DNA of 64,000 bases. Origin: Wyeomyia smithii (taxonomy: Eukaryota > Arthropoda > Insecta > Diptera > Culicidae). Position 1 is the first letter of the stretch. Each line of letters starts with the position of its first letter. The position numbers and the translations under genes are program-made. The stretch spans positions 154,540,713 through 154,604,712 of the forward strand of contig NC_073696.1 of NCBI RefSeq assembly GCF_029784165.1. Reading direction: 5' to 3'. The notes under the pieces were generated by a model. That model made no database searches and was not told the origin of the DNA. It was given only the letters and a program-made list of their open reading frames with translations. Positions 22,248-31,201 of the stretch are shown piece by piece.

Positions 22248-23034
22248 GCTCCCATGCACTTTTCGCGTTCCTTATGGATCCTATAACAACTGTGTAACTT
22301 TTCAGATCGATCGGTGAAACGCCCGATTTTTATAGTTTCCATACGATTTTATATGGGAAAATTCACTTTTTCAAAACTTCTTCTCTATTAATTCCCAGTT
22401 GGGTCCTAAAAATATATCGATACATGATATTTGTAGGAAATTTTCCTGGAAAAAAACTCTTCTGAAGACCGTAAGGCGCTACGATGCTTGTAGAAACGGC
22501 TATTCACCCCAAACTGATTGAATGTCTGACGGACGGCTCACCATTGAATTTTACTAGCAATACTGCTGCAGCATGCTGCTGTTGCAAATTCAACCATGTG
22601 ATGGGAAATGATATCGCTTAAAATTAATTCCGTGCGAAATTTTTTCTCATACTTAATAGCAGCATGCTGTAGCTGCTTATAGCATGCTTATAGCAGCATG
22701 CTGTAGCAGTGTTGCTGGAAAATTTCAATTGTGAGCCGTCCGTCAGACATTCAATCAGTTTGGGATGAATAGCTGTTTCTACAAGCATCGTAGCGCCCTA
22801 CGGTCTTCAGAAGAGTTTTTCCCAGGAAAATTTCCTACAAATATTATGTTTCGATATATTTTTAGGACCCAACTGGGAATTTATAGAGAGTAAGTTTTGA
22901 AAAAGTGAATTTTCCCATATAAAATCGTATGGAAACTTTAAAAATCGGGCGCAAATCGGGCGTTTCACCGATCGATCTGAAAATTTCCACAGATGCTATG
23001 GGACCCATAAGGAACACGAAAAGTGCATGGGAGC
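22248..23034. repeat. Large foldback element
   Basis: Arms 22,248-22,560 and 22,712-23,034 are imperfect reverse complements of about 310-320 bp. The 150-bp loop contains several AGCAGCATGCTG-type palindromes. The arm ends carry CTCCCATGCACTTTTCG and its complement. No coding. It is most likely a MITE or foldback transposon. Confidence 0.9.
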
Positions 23035-23218
23035 TAACATTTATTTTTTGACCCACCCTAATGTGCAGTGTAAGTCGACCTGTGAACGACAGTGAAATTT
23101 TTAAAATAAACTTCAGTTTTATTTTAAATTTTCTTTACACATGCACATTTTTTGTTAGGGAAATAAAATTACGTTGTCCATTGATGTGAACTTTTGTAAT
23201 ATAAACACATGAACATTA

Positions 23219-23480
23219 TAGATGGTCGAGTTACGGGTCTTCAAACTCAAACCCGACCCAAAAATTTTTGAAAGTGTCGAGTACGGGCCAGGTTCGGGTT
23301 TGGCGGAAGAGAAATTATCGGGTTCAAAAATGTCGGGTTCAGGCAGGGTTTGGGTTTGAAAACTCGAAGCACGTCAACAAAATCTAAAAAATCACGAGAA
23401 AATCTCGGGTTCGGGTTTGATCGAAGAAAAAGTTTCGGGTTCGGGTTGGGTACGTGTTTGAAAAACATCCCGACCATCTC
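23219..23480. mobile_element. MITE with GATGGTCG ends and CGGGTT-rich body
   Basis: Terminal GATGGTCG (23,221) and CGACCATC (23,471-23,478) are inverted. The body has many GGGTTCGGGTTTG-type motifs on one side and their complements on the other, so it can fold. About 260 bp, non-coding. Confidence 0.7.
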
Positions 23481-23574
23481 GACAGCACATGGATTGCAAT
23501 ATATAGAAAGTGTTATAAAAAAATTCTTTCATGGGCATGACTGACCACCCTCTGTTATATCCGTGTCAAATAAA

Positions 23575-24060
23575 CGTTGTGTCAACAAGAATATATATCA
23601 CGGTTGTTTCTGCTTCCGCTCCGCAGCAAACAAACATTTGATAAAACTGGAGCGAATACAATATCGTTGTTTGCATATTGCCTTGGGCTGCATGCAGTCG
23701 ACCAATCCGATGAGTCTTGAAGTGCTAGCGGGTATTCTCCCATTGAAACATCGTTTTTGAAATCTCTCTTACCGGTTGCTTATTCGATGCACAGTTATGA
23801 ACCCATTAGTAATTGAAAATTTCGAGAGGTTGGTCGACCTTCAATCCCAATTTATGGTTTCATATTTTGACTATAAGGCTAAAGATATAAATCCTTCTTC
23901 ATACGTTTCCTTCAATGTCGCACTTTTAGATATTTCCAATAATGCTATATTCTTCAACACCATCATGAAAGAAGACATTTTTGGTATCAGTTTAAACATG
24001 TAAGTTGTGATAAAATGTTTTATACTGACGGATCTGTTCTAGATAAGGTTTTTTAACGTT
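23575..24060 (+). pseudogene. I-type LINE ORF2 fragment (connection region)
   Basis: Homologous to 33,563-34,060 of the nearly complete I-type element in this window. Shared residues include CFCFRSA, HLIKLERIQYRCL, LGCMQST, VIENFERLVDL and FYTDGSVL (start of RNase H). A stop at about 23,758 and frame changes break it. The piece ends shortly after the first RNase H motif. Confidence 0.85.
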
Positions 24061-24199
24061 TTATCACCTCCTAAAAACTCGATTCTCCTGCTTCCGTGTA
24101 GGCCGCAGAACATGCTGTCGTTCAAAACTGGAAAAAATTGCCGATTTTTCATGAGTTTACCTTCGTACACGCACTGACGAAACTACCCATGAGTCAACA

Positions 24200-24682
24200 C
24201 GAAAAATTTGACAGCTCTCAGTCGAACTCTAGCTGTAATGGCAAACAGTAAAGCTACACCGTTCAGAAGTGTGGGTGTTCAAAGAAGGGTACCCTGTCGG
24301 GTCGAAAACAGACATCGTGCGGCAGTTCGTGGACACCGGATACGCCCGTTCCGGCATCTACAACATCTTGGCACTATTGGACAACAATCAGAGCTTCGAA
24401 AGAAATCCCGGTTCCGGACGGCCAAGACACTGAGCGACTAAAAGCTCCCAAGAATGCTGAAGAGAAACACCGAGGGAAAAGTAGCTGCGTGCGCTTGGCC
24501 GGGGGGTCGTTGCAACCGACCCAACAGTGAAAAGGTACCATGGACATACAGGTCTGGAAGCGGCAGTCCCGTCCACTGGTCTCGGAGCTTCGGAAAATGA
24601 CACAGCGGGAGCGCCTGAATATTTTGGTGAACGACGTACTGACAAAGAACCCAAAAACTATGCTTGACAAAATTATGATTCA
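24200..24682 (+). pseudogene. Tc1/mariner-superfamily transposase fragment, DNA-binding half
   Basis: Reading across frames on the plus strand gives a helix-turn-helix region (SKTDIVRQFVDTGYARSGIY, then NPGSGRPRH). Further on comes a second DNA-binding segment and linker (MDIQVWKRQSRPLVSE, KMTQRERLNILVNDVLTKNP). The DDE/D catalytic domain that should follow is missing. A Helitron-like terminus begins at 24,684 at exactly this point. Several frameshifts make this a dead copy. Confidence 0.65.
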
Positions 24683-24683
24683 C

Positions 24684-24720
24684 TAGCTGACCTGACAAAC
24701 TTCAACCCGCCCATTTTTTT
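24684..24720 (-). mobile_element. Helitron-like 3' terminus, minus orientation
   Basis: ACTAGCTGACCTGACAAACTTC is close to the reverse complement of the element A 3' end at 6,236-6,258. It marks the end of another Helitron-like insertion that extends to the right for an unknown distance. Confidence 0.55.
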
Positions 24721-25599
24721 TATTCAATTGGTTTTAAACATTCGAACATCTAATTTGATTACACATGCTTCCAAAGATTAACCTTTCGGTTTATTAATAG
24801 TCTGTGAAAGTTTGACGAATCGCATATTGGATACGTTCAAACTCAAAAGACAAAGGGAAATCAAATAGCTCCAATAAGCACATAATCCGGACAATTGAAT
24901 TTTTTATTCAAAGAGGAAAGGCCACTTTTAGAGACTAATAAAAAGAAAGTTTTCTGCTTGCTTGTCTATTTGAAAATCGAGTAATTCTTGTTTTTTAAAC
25001 ATATAAAAATGCAGCTTTGTCTGTCTGGCTGATCCATATAGGCTTGATGATGATGATGGTCCCGTCACATACCCCTACAAAGGTTTGAGCTGGACGATTT
25101 ATCTATAGAAAACTAATGTAGTCACATTTAAATCAGTTATACAAAAAAAAAAAACGAACTGATTTTACCTCCAGATATAAACTTCTTCAAAAACTGTTTA
25201 CTTGATTCACATCGGAAAAAATGTGAAGAGCTATAGAGCTACACAACTAACCACAATTACTTCATGATTTTTCTCTAAGCCTTGGTTAAGAATCCATTTA
25301 TATCTGAATTCCGCGCGTGAGGCTCAAACTTATGTAGTCACTTCCTATTATTTTTTAAAGCTACAACAACATAAAGGAAAAAAATCCATCATTACCACCG
25401 TGACATTACATATTAAAAAAGATCTAATATAAAATATGAATAAAATTTTACAACACAATCAGATCCGTTCGTCAAAATTTCGCCAGTTACATGCTTCAAT
25501 AGAACAATAAATAAATAGATAGGTTCCAAAAATAAATAGTTCGTACAAAATAAGTCCGTTGTTTAAACTTCGTCAGATAAACTCTCGTCATTCTTAAAA
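24721..25599. repeat. Non-coding, includes TGTCTG-seeded repeat at about 25,005-25,100
   Basis: No gene. At 25,018 TTGTCTGTCTGGCTGATCCATATAGG resembles the sequence that follows the 2.1-kb array at 47,037 (TCTGATCCATATAGAC). This appears to be an unexpanded copy of the same repeat family. Confidence 0.6.
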
Positions 25600-26600
25600 A
25601 CTTTTAAATTTCGTTCTGTACAACAAAGACTTTCACGTGTGAGATACATTGTCTCTTGAACTCCGCAAGTGTTGGTGCACGTTTGACATATCTTGGCATC
25701 GAATTGAAAAAAATTATACCTTTATAAAATAATGAATTCGGTGAATCTCTGGTTAATAAGAAAGGTGTTCTTTCTTTCAATTCGATCACACAAATATTGC
25801 GGTAGCACACCATTAATTCTTTTAAAAATGAACACCACAGACAAACAAACAATTCGTTGCTTCACGGATAAGCATTGCAAAGCGTCCAACATAAAAGCAG
25901 AGGAAGTTAATCTATCACAATTTAAAATCAAACGCATTGTTCTATTCTGCAAACGCTGTAACCTCAATAATTGTGTGTTATTGGCCAAAAACAAAAAGGT
26001 AGGGCAAAAATCAAATGTGGGGAGATAATTGACTTGTATAGCTGTATTTTACTACTAATCGTTAATTCGTTTTTCAAAAGGCATAGAATTCCATACTTTT
26101 TGGCAATTTTCTTGATGACATTGTCAATGTGAGCGTTGAACTTTAGGTTGTCATCAATAATCACGCCAAGATATTAAATCTCTCGAACGCGACCAATTAT
26201 CTCATCATCAATCAAAACAGAAACATCGTCATTTACAACGGTGCGCGAGAAAATCATATATTTAGTTTTATCTATATTTAATTTCAATTGCTTATACTTC
26301 AACCATCTGCTTAGAGAACGTAAATCTTCGTGCTAGTATGAAACGGCTTCTTCTACATTCTTAGCTGCAATGAATAATACAGTGTCGTAACAGGCAAAAT
26401 AATTGATATCACAAAAACGTAAAACTCGTCGCATGTCATTTCCCTGTGGAACTCCAAGATCATTCTCCACGGGACTAGATACCGAATCATTAAAAATAGT
26501 CCGCTGAGTTCTGTCAGACAAACAGCTCTCAAACTATCTGATTGCAGTACTCGAAATTCCAAAGCGCTTGATTGTGTTCAACAATAAGGGCCTAGAAATT
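25600..26600 (-). pseudogene. LINE RT C-terminal half, degraded
   Basis: Minus-strand pieces in order: GVPQGND (about 26,445), a damaged palm, VLFIAAKNVEEAV following the lost ADD motif (about 26,375), MIIDDNLKFNAHIDNVIKK (LGVxID motif, about 26,160), KSIISPHLIFALPF, LLRLQRLQNRTMRLIL, and a C-terminus ending SLPR-like FFNSMPRYVKRAPTLAEFKRQ (about 25,680). The order fits a Jockey/CR1/L2-superfamily RT without RNase H. At least four frame breaks. The 5' part is absent. Confidence 0.75.
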
Positions 26601-26619
26601 GTCCCAAAAGCGCGTTTTA

Positions 26620-26830
26620 GATTAAAAAAAAACAGCTAAACCGATCGGCGTGAAATTTTGTATGTAGGAGTTTTGGGGGCCAAGACAGGTGACTTAGATA
26701 TTTCGAGACCCCACCCTCTTCTGGAAGCGAGGGTCCCATATAAATAAACCACAAATTTCTGCACATCTCAAAAACTAACCAAGTGAATGAAATCAAATTT
26801 GGCATGTGAATGTTTTTAGAGGTAACAAGA
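26620..26830. repeat. Recurrent repeat (TTCTGGAAG...GAACCAAATTTGGCA family), copy
   Basis: ACCGATCGGCGTGAAATTTTGTA and following bases match 47,068-47,230 next to the (TCTG)n array, and the unit recurs at 27,640-28,110. Non-coding. Confidence 0.75.
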
Positions 26831-27639
26831 GCTCCGAAATCTCACATTCAATACTTGGAATACAACTGAAATGAAGCTAACTGTGCACTCACCCTCACCC
26901 TTTGCAGTGATACTGAATTGAATCTAGTTACCCTTACCCCAAATTCAACGTTTTACTGAGTCGGCTGGTGTTACTTTTGGTTATGCTTTGCCATTCGTTC
27001 GTTCAAGAAAGTTATGAATGATATCAAACTTATAGCGAATTTTTTTATTCCACTGTGTGCGGGCAAAACTGCAGAGGAATAATAAAACGTCATCGCCATT
27101 TAAGACGCAAGTAAGAAAGAGATGCCAGATAATTGTTTACGAACTTAGCACGTGCGGTGGTGGGTTGAAGCTGACAAATTTTACAGTGCGCTTCGGGCAG
27201 CACGGCAGGACAAAACTGGGTCAAAATCGAGCGAATAAAGAAGGGTTCTGACAGCAGTGAGTGCGCTTCAAGGTCAAATCGAGGTGAGCTGGTGGAATAA
27301 AGAAATTCGCTATTATAGTGCCTATTTGGTTTCGTCAGGCTACAGCAAGCATTGGGTGCTTTACAGGATGAAGCATGATTCTTCAAATTAGTGTTTCTAT
27401 AGAACCATATTACAAGAAACCAATGGCTAATAGCTATTTCAGCACCAGGAATTGGAAAATAACTATCAATCCAGCGAATTGATAGAATTTTGAACAGAGA
27501 CTTCAGTCGATCAAACGCAAAGTAGTTGATTTTTGAAAGAACGAGAGATTCACACCGCTAACGGCACGGTGAAAAGTTTTGGTCAAAGCATGCTGTATGA
27601 GGGATACTTATTATTCGCCTTCACACAGTTCTGTCACTC
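26831..27639. other. Non-coding stretch
   Basis: No gene recognised. Short inverted segments AGCGAATTTTTTTATTCCAC (27,036) and GTGGAATAAAGAAATTCGCT (27,292) face each other about 240 bp apart, possibly a small MITE. Confidence 0.4.
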
Positions 27640-28110
27640 CTACATACAAATATGTCCAAAATAGTTTGACACCCCTCTCTCTTCCGGAAGGGAGAGGTAC
27701 CATACAAATGAAGCACAAATTTCTGCACATCTCGAAAACTAACCAAGTAAATGGAACCAAATTTGGCAAGTGGATGTTTTTAAGGGTAACAAATATGGCA
27801 ATGATGGCTCGGCGGCCTTCCCTCTTCTGGAAGGGAGGGGTTCCATATAAATGAAGCACAAATTTCTGCACATCTTGAGAACTAATCAACTAAATAGAAC
27901 CAAATTTGGCAGGTGAATGCTTTTAGTGGTAACATCTCTAAAACTAACCAAGTAAATGGAACCAAATTTACAATGTAATGATTTCAGGGGTAACATAATG
28001 GTTCGACACCCCTCCCACTTCTGAAAGGGAGGGGTTCCATACAAATGAAACACAAATTTCTGCACATCTCTAGAACTAACCAACCTTCCAGAAGAGGGAG
28101 GGTTCTCGAA
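27640..28110. repeat. Tandem units of the recurrent repeat
   Basis: About three to four diverged units with a period near 130-150 bp. Each has CTTCTGGAAGGGAGGG, CAAATTTCTGCACATCTC, GAACCAAATTTGGCA and GTAACA. The same units are at 47,100-47,530 and 50,966-51,280. Confidence 0.8.
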
Positions 28111-28129
28111 CTATCTTGGCCACCTTTCT

Positions 28130-28324
28130 CGGCCCCTCTAGCTCATGGGTCTAAAAAATTTCTCCATCTGCGTAGAATTCCCAGTTTGCTAAACTAAATA
28201 CGTATGCAAAGTTTTATTCAAATCAAAAATGGTCGATATTCGACCATAGGTTATTTGGCAAGCTATTTGGTTTTAAATGACTGTCTGAATCTTTAAAATC
28301 GTTAGAACACAAACATTTTGAAAA
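28130..28324. repeat. Interspersed repeat related to 7,470-7,700
   Basis: It contains a GGTCGATATTCGACC palindrome. One side matches 7,615-7,700 directly and the other matches 7,470-7,540 in reverse. Non-coding. Confidence 0.6.
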
Positions 28325-28564
28325 ATGTTGAAATTAGAATTGCTTATTATAAAAATGGAGAATTATTGCTCGAAATGTGACACCGTACTCAACGGCATTG
28401 AACATGTAGTCTGTCGTGGATTCTGTAGTGGTGTTTTCCTTATGAGCTGCACTGGAGTGTTTCGCGTGCTATTGGGATACTTCACCTATCATCGAAACAA
28501 CCTGTATTGGTTATGCGATAAATGCGTTGAATTGTTCGAAAACTCGCACTTTTTTTTCTTGTAG
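28325..28564 (+). pseudogene. CR1-type LINE ORF1 N-terminus with PHD-like zinc finger
   Basis: The protein starts near 28,354 with MENYCSKCDTVLNGIEHVVC and continues with CSGVFLMSCTGVFRVL and NLYWLCDKCVELFENS. This is a CxxC...C...C...CxxC pattern of a PHD-like finger. The same finger end (LFWLCYECAKRF) is found in the LINE ORF1 at 18,926, which is why I assign it to a LINE rather than a host chromatin gene. It ends abruptly in a T-run (FFFL, stop at 28,562). Confidence 0.65.
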
Positions 28565-28659
28565 AAGCTTATGACCACTACCATTAGTTAGATATATTGT
28601 GGTATACTCCGCGTTAATATATATGCACTGTCAGTTCGTTCCATCACTATGGGTATCAG

Positions 28660-29379
28660 TGACGGTCGCCCTAGGACTTTGCATTTCCCCCCAAAGAAGG
28701 AATGCCCTCTTTGATAAAGTTCATTACCTTTGTTAGTTCAGCATTCCATTCCTCGTTAGGCGTAAGGACACCTTTTCCAATAATACGCTTTCTTTGCTGA
28801 AATAATGCGCCGCATTGGCACAGTAGGTGTTCCGAAGTTTCAAATTCAAGATTACAGAAGCGACACATGTCTTCTGTCAGTTTACCTATTTTTTTAAGGT
28901 GATACCTACTCGGACAGTGTCCAGTCAGTAGGCCAGTCAACGTACTCAGATCAGCTTTATTTGTACTGAGGAGGTTGCGGGTGATTTTATTACAAGGTGT
29001 AATGAATAGTTTAGATTGTCTTGCATTGGAAGTAGCCCTCCAGTTGGCACCAATCATCATTGCTTCCCAGCCTCTGAGCTCTGATTTCAGGCAGGATGTA
29101 GAAACCCCACAGAATGGCTCCGGTCCGAAGAATGCAGTTGAAGAACCAATTCTTGCTAAGAGATCGGCTTTTTCATTTCCTTCTATACCACAGTGACCAG
29201 GCACCCAGTATAGATTTACATCGTTTGTTACAGTCAGTTGTCGTAGGGATAAAATACAATCCCAAACTAACTTCGACTGGCATGTGTAGGCTTTAAGTGC
29301 ATTAAGAGCTGCTTGACTATCAGAGAAAATACAGATATTGGCATATCTATATTTTCTAGCTAAACAAATATTTGTGCAT
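28660..29379 (-). pseudogene. RNase-H-bearing LINE ORF2, 3' part (RNase H and C-terminus)
   Basis: The minus strand reads RNase H motifs CIFSDSQAALNAL (about 29,340) and VNLYWVPGHCGIEGNEKADLLAR (about 29,190). Then comes a C-terminal region with LLTGHCPSRYHLKKIGK and a Cys-His motif CRFCNLEFETSEHLLCQC (about 28,850), ending near 28,671. It joins in register to the fragment at 35,280-36,540. The two are halves of one LINE split by the I-type insertion. The first RNase H Asp (FFTDGSKMG) is in the other half. Confidence 0.85.
29368..29379. other. Left target-site duplication of the I-type LINE
   Basis: ATATTTGTGCAT, repeated at 35,268-35,279. Confidence 0.9.
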
Positions 29380-29824
29380 CATTCTGTGCCGAACACGCAT
29401 CAGTATCGGATGTGTTTGGTGATCGCTCCGATAGAATATAAAACAAAAGACGCGCGAGCAAGTGTGGCATTGTTTGCCTGGTCGAGTGAAGGTTCAAGGT
29501 CGCCCGCCTTTGTGCAACTGTTTCGCATCGTGGCTGTTTGCTGGTGCGTAAGCCGATTTGGCTGCTAAGTGATTTGTGCTACAGCAGTGGACGAGAATCT
29601 CAACACAAAGGAGGAAAAAGAAGAAGCCAACAGTTGACAGCGAGTTGTGTCGCTGTGCTGAGTGATCACACACCCGGCTCGCTGCTGGTGGCTGTTTGGA
29701 GCTGCTGTATTGGTGCTGCTGGCTGTAACGGCTGCAGCTTCGACCGTTCGGACAACCAACCCTGCTGAAAGGAGAAGTAAAGAGGTACGTGTTCTGTCGG
29801 CGCTAGTGCGCTAGATTTAGCGCG
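29380..29824 (+). other. 5' UTR of the I-type LINE
   Basis: GC-richer than the surroundings. No reading frame. I-type elements are known to carry an internal promoter here, but no specific motif can be claimed from sight. Confidence 0.6.
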
Positions 29825-31201
29825 ATGGATGTAGATCCCTCGCCTCCCGTGCAACCATCCCCGAACCCCTCCGACCCTGTCCCTCCTGCCAACCCTTCCT
29901 CTGTTAATTCTCCAGTCACCCCTCGCCCCAGGCTTTACCCGGACGGATCTCAGGGCAGCTTTACTGCTTTCTTTCGGCAAAAAGCAGGACCGAAATCGAA
30001 ACCGTTAAACATCCTGCAGATTTCGAAAGACCTGACGGAGGGGTACAAGGCCGTGACCGAAATCTCCAAGGTCAGACCCAACAAGCTCCGTGTAGTGGTC
30101 AGCGACCTGGAACAGGCCAACGCTATTGCTCGCTCCGAGCTTTTCACACGCGAGTATCGCGTTTATATACCCGCACGAGACGTGGAGATCGACGGTGTCA
30201 TAACCGATTCGAGTCTGTCGGTCGAGTGTATCTTGGCAAGCGGTTTTGGCTGCTTCAAAAATGCTTTGTGTCACGACGTAAAAGTAAAGATCATAGATTG
30301 CAAGCAATTGCGGTCTGTGTCTCTTGTCAACGGCACAAAAGTGTACACTCCGTCAGACTCGTTTCGTGTTACGTTTGCCGGATCTGCTCTCCCTAGCCAC
30401 GTCTCGATCGATCGGGTTCGTCTGCCTGTGCGATTGTATGTACCCCGTGTTATGAATTGCACCAATTGCAAGCAGCTAGGCCACACAGCCGCCTACTGCT
30501 GCAATAAGGCACGATGTAGCAAGTGTGGAGAAACTCATGCGGACGATTCTTGCAGTGTAAATGCTGAAAAATGTATTCACTGCGGGGAAAATCAGCATGA
30601 GCTCTCCACATGCCCGGTGTACATGCAGCGCAGAGATAAAATCAAGCGGTCACTTAAGGAGCGTTCAAAGCGATCTTACGCTGAGATGCTGAAGAAGACC
30701 GTGACCACTTCTACCATAACATCGAACCCCTTTGATCTGTTGTCCTCTGATGAAACCGATTCTGACGATTCACCAGCGGGAACAACTTATGCCAATCCTG
30801 GGGCGTCTAGAAAGAGGAAAAATCTTCCCTCTCCTAAACTTCCCCGAAAAGGTCCTAAGATTTCCCAAAGTGAAATGAAAGTTACAAACAAACCAAACAG
30901 TGCTGCGGAAAAACCGAAGCAAACTCCTCCTGGGCTTGCAAATTTAAAGTCCCAGAAGGAGTTCCCAGCACTGCCAGGAACATCTAAAACCCCAGTTGTT
31001 CCTTTTGCACTCCCAGTTGATGAAACAAACTCTGGATTAGTGAAATTTTCTGACATTGTGGACTGGATTTTTGAAACTTTCAATGTACCCGATCCAATTA
31101 AAATTTTTCTTACAGCATTCCTCCCAACAGTTAGATCATTTTTGAAGCAGTTGACTGCCCAATGGCCCCTCCTTGCAGCGATTGTATCCTTCGATGCCTA
31201 A
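29825..31201 (+). CDS. I-type LINE ORF1 protein (gag-like, zinc knuckles)
   Basis: A 458-residue intact protein that would bind element RNA and form the ribonucleoprotein. The start ATG at 29,825 follows AGCGCG and opens MDVDPSPPVQPSP, a Pro-rich N-terminus. Residues about 40-200 are a nucleic-acid-binding fold typical of LINE gag-like proteins. Three Cys-rich knuckles follow at about residues 212-265: CTNCKQLGHTAAYC, CSKCGETHADDSC and CIHCGENQHELSTC. The C-terminal third is Ser/Pro/Lys-rich (about residues 290-400). The TAA at 31,199 overlaps the ORF2 ATG (31,194) in ATGCCTAA, so ORF2 may be translated by reinitiation. Confidence 0.9.
   Translation: MDVDPSPPVQPSPNPSDPVPPANPSSVNSPVTPRPRLYPDGSQGSFTAFFRQKAGPKSKPLNILQISKDLTEGYKAVTEISKVRPNKLRVVVSDLEQANAIARSELFTREYRVYIPARDVEIDGVITDSSLSVECILASGFGCFKNALCHDVKVKIIDCKQLRSVSLVNGTKVYTPSDSFRVTFAGSALPSHVSIDRVRLPVRLYVPRVMNCTNCKQLGHTAAYCCNKARCSKCGETHADDSCSVNAEKCIHCGENQHELSTCPVYMQRRDKIKRSLKERSKRSYAEMLKKTVTTSTITSNPFDLLSSDETDSDDSPAGTTYANPGASRKRKNLPSPKLPRKGPKISQSEMKVTNKPNSAAEKPKQTPPGLANLKSQKEFPALPGTSKTPVVPFALPVDETNSGLVKFSDIVDWIFETFNVPDPIKIFLTAFLPTVRSFLKQLTAQWPLLAAIVSFDA

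Noticed and set aside
23247..23477. Proline/asparagine-rich protein (repeated PNPNP) as a gene
   Set aside because: It is the translation of CGGGTT-type motifs inside a MITE with inverted ends.
28354..28564. A host PHD-finger chromatin gene
   Set aside because: The same finger end occurs in the LINE ORF1 at 18,926, and the fragment stops in a T-run with no further exon visible.
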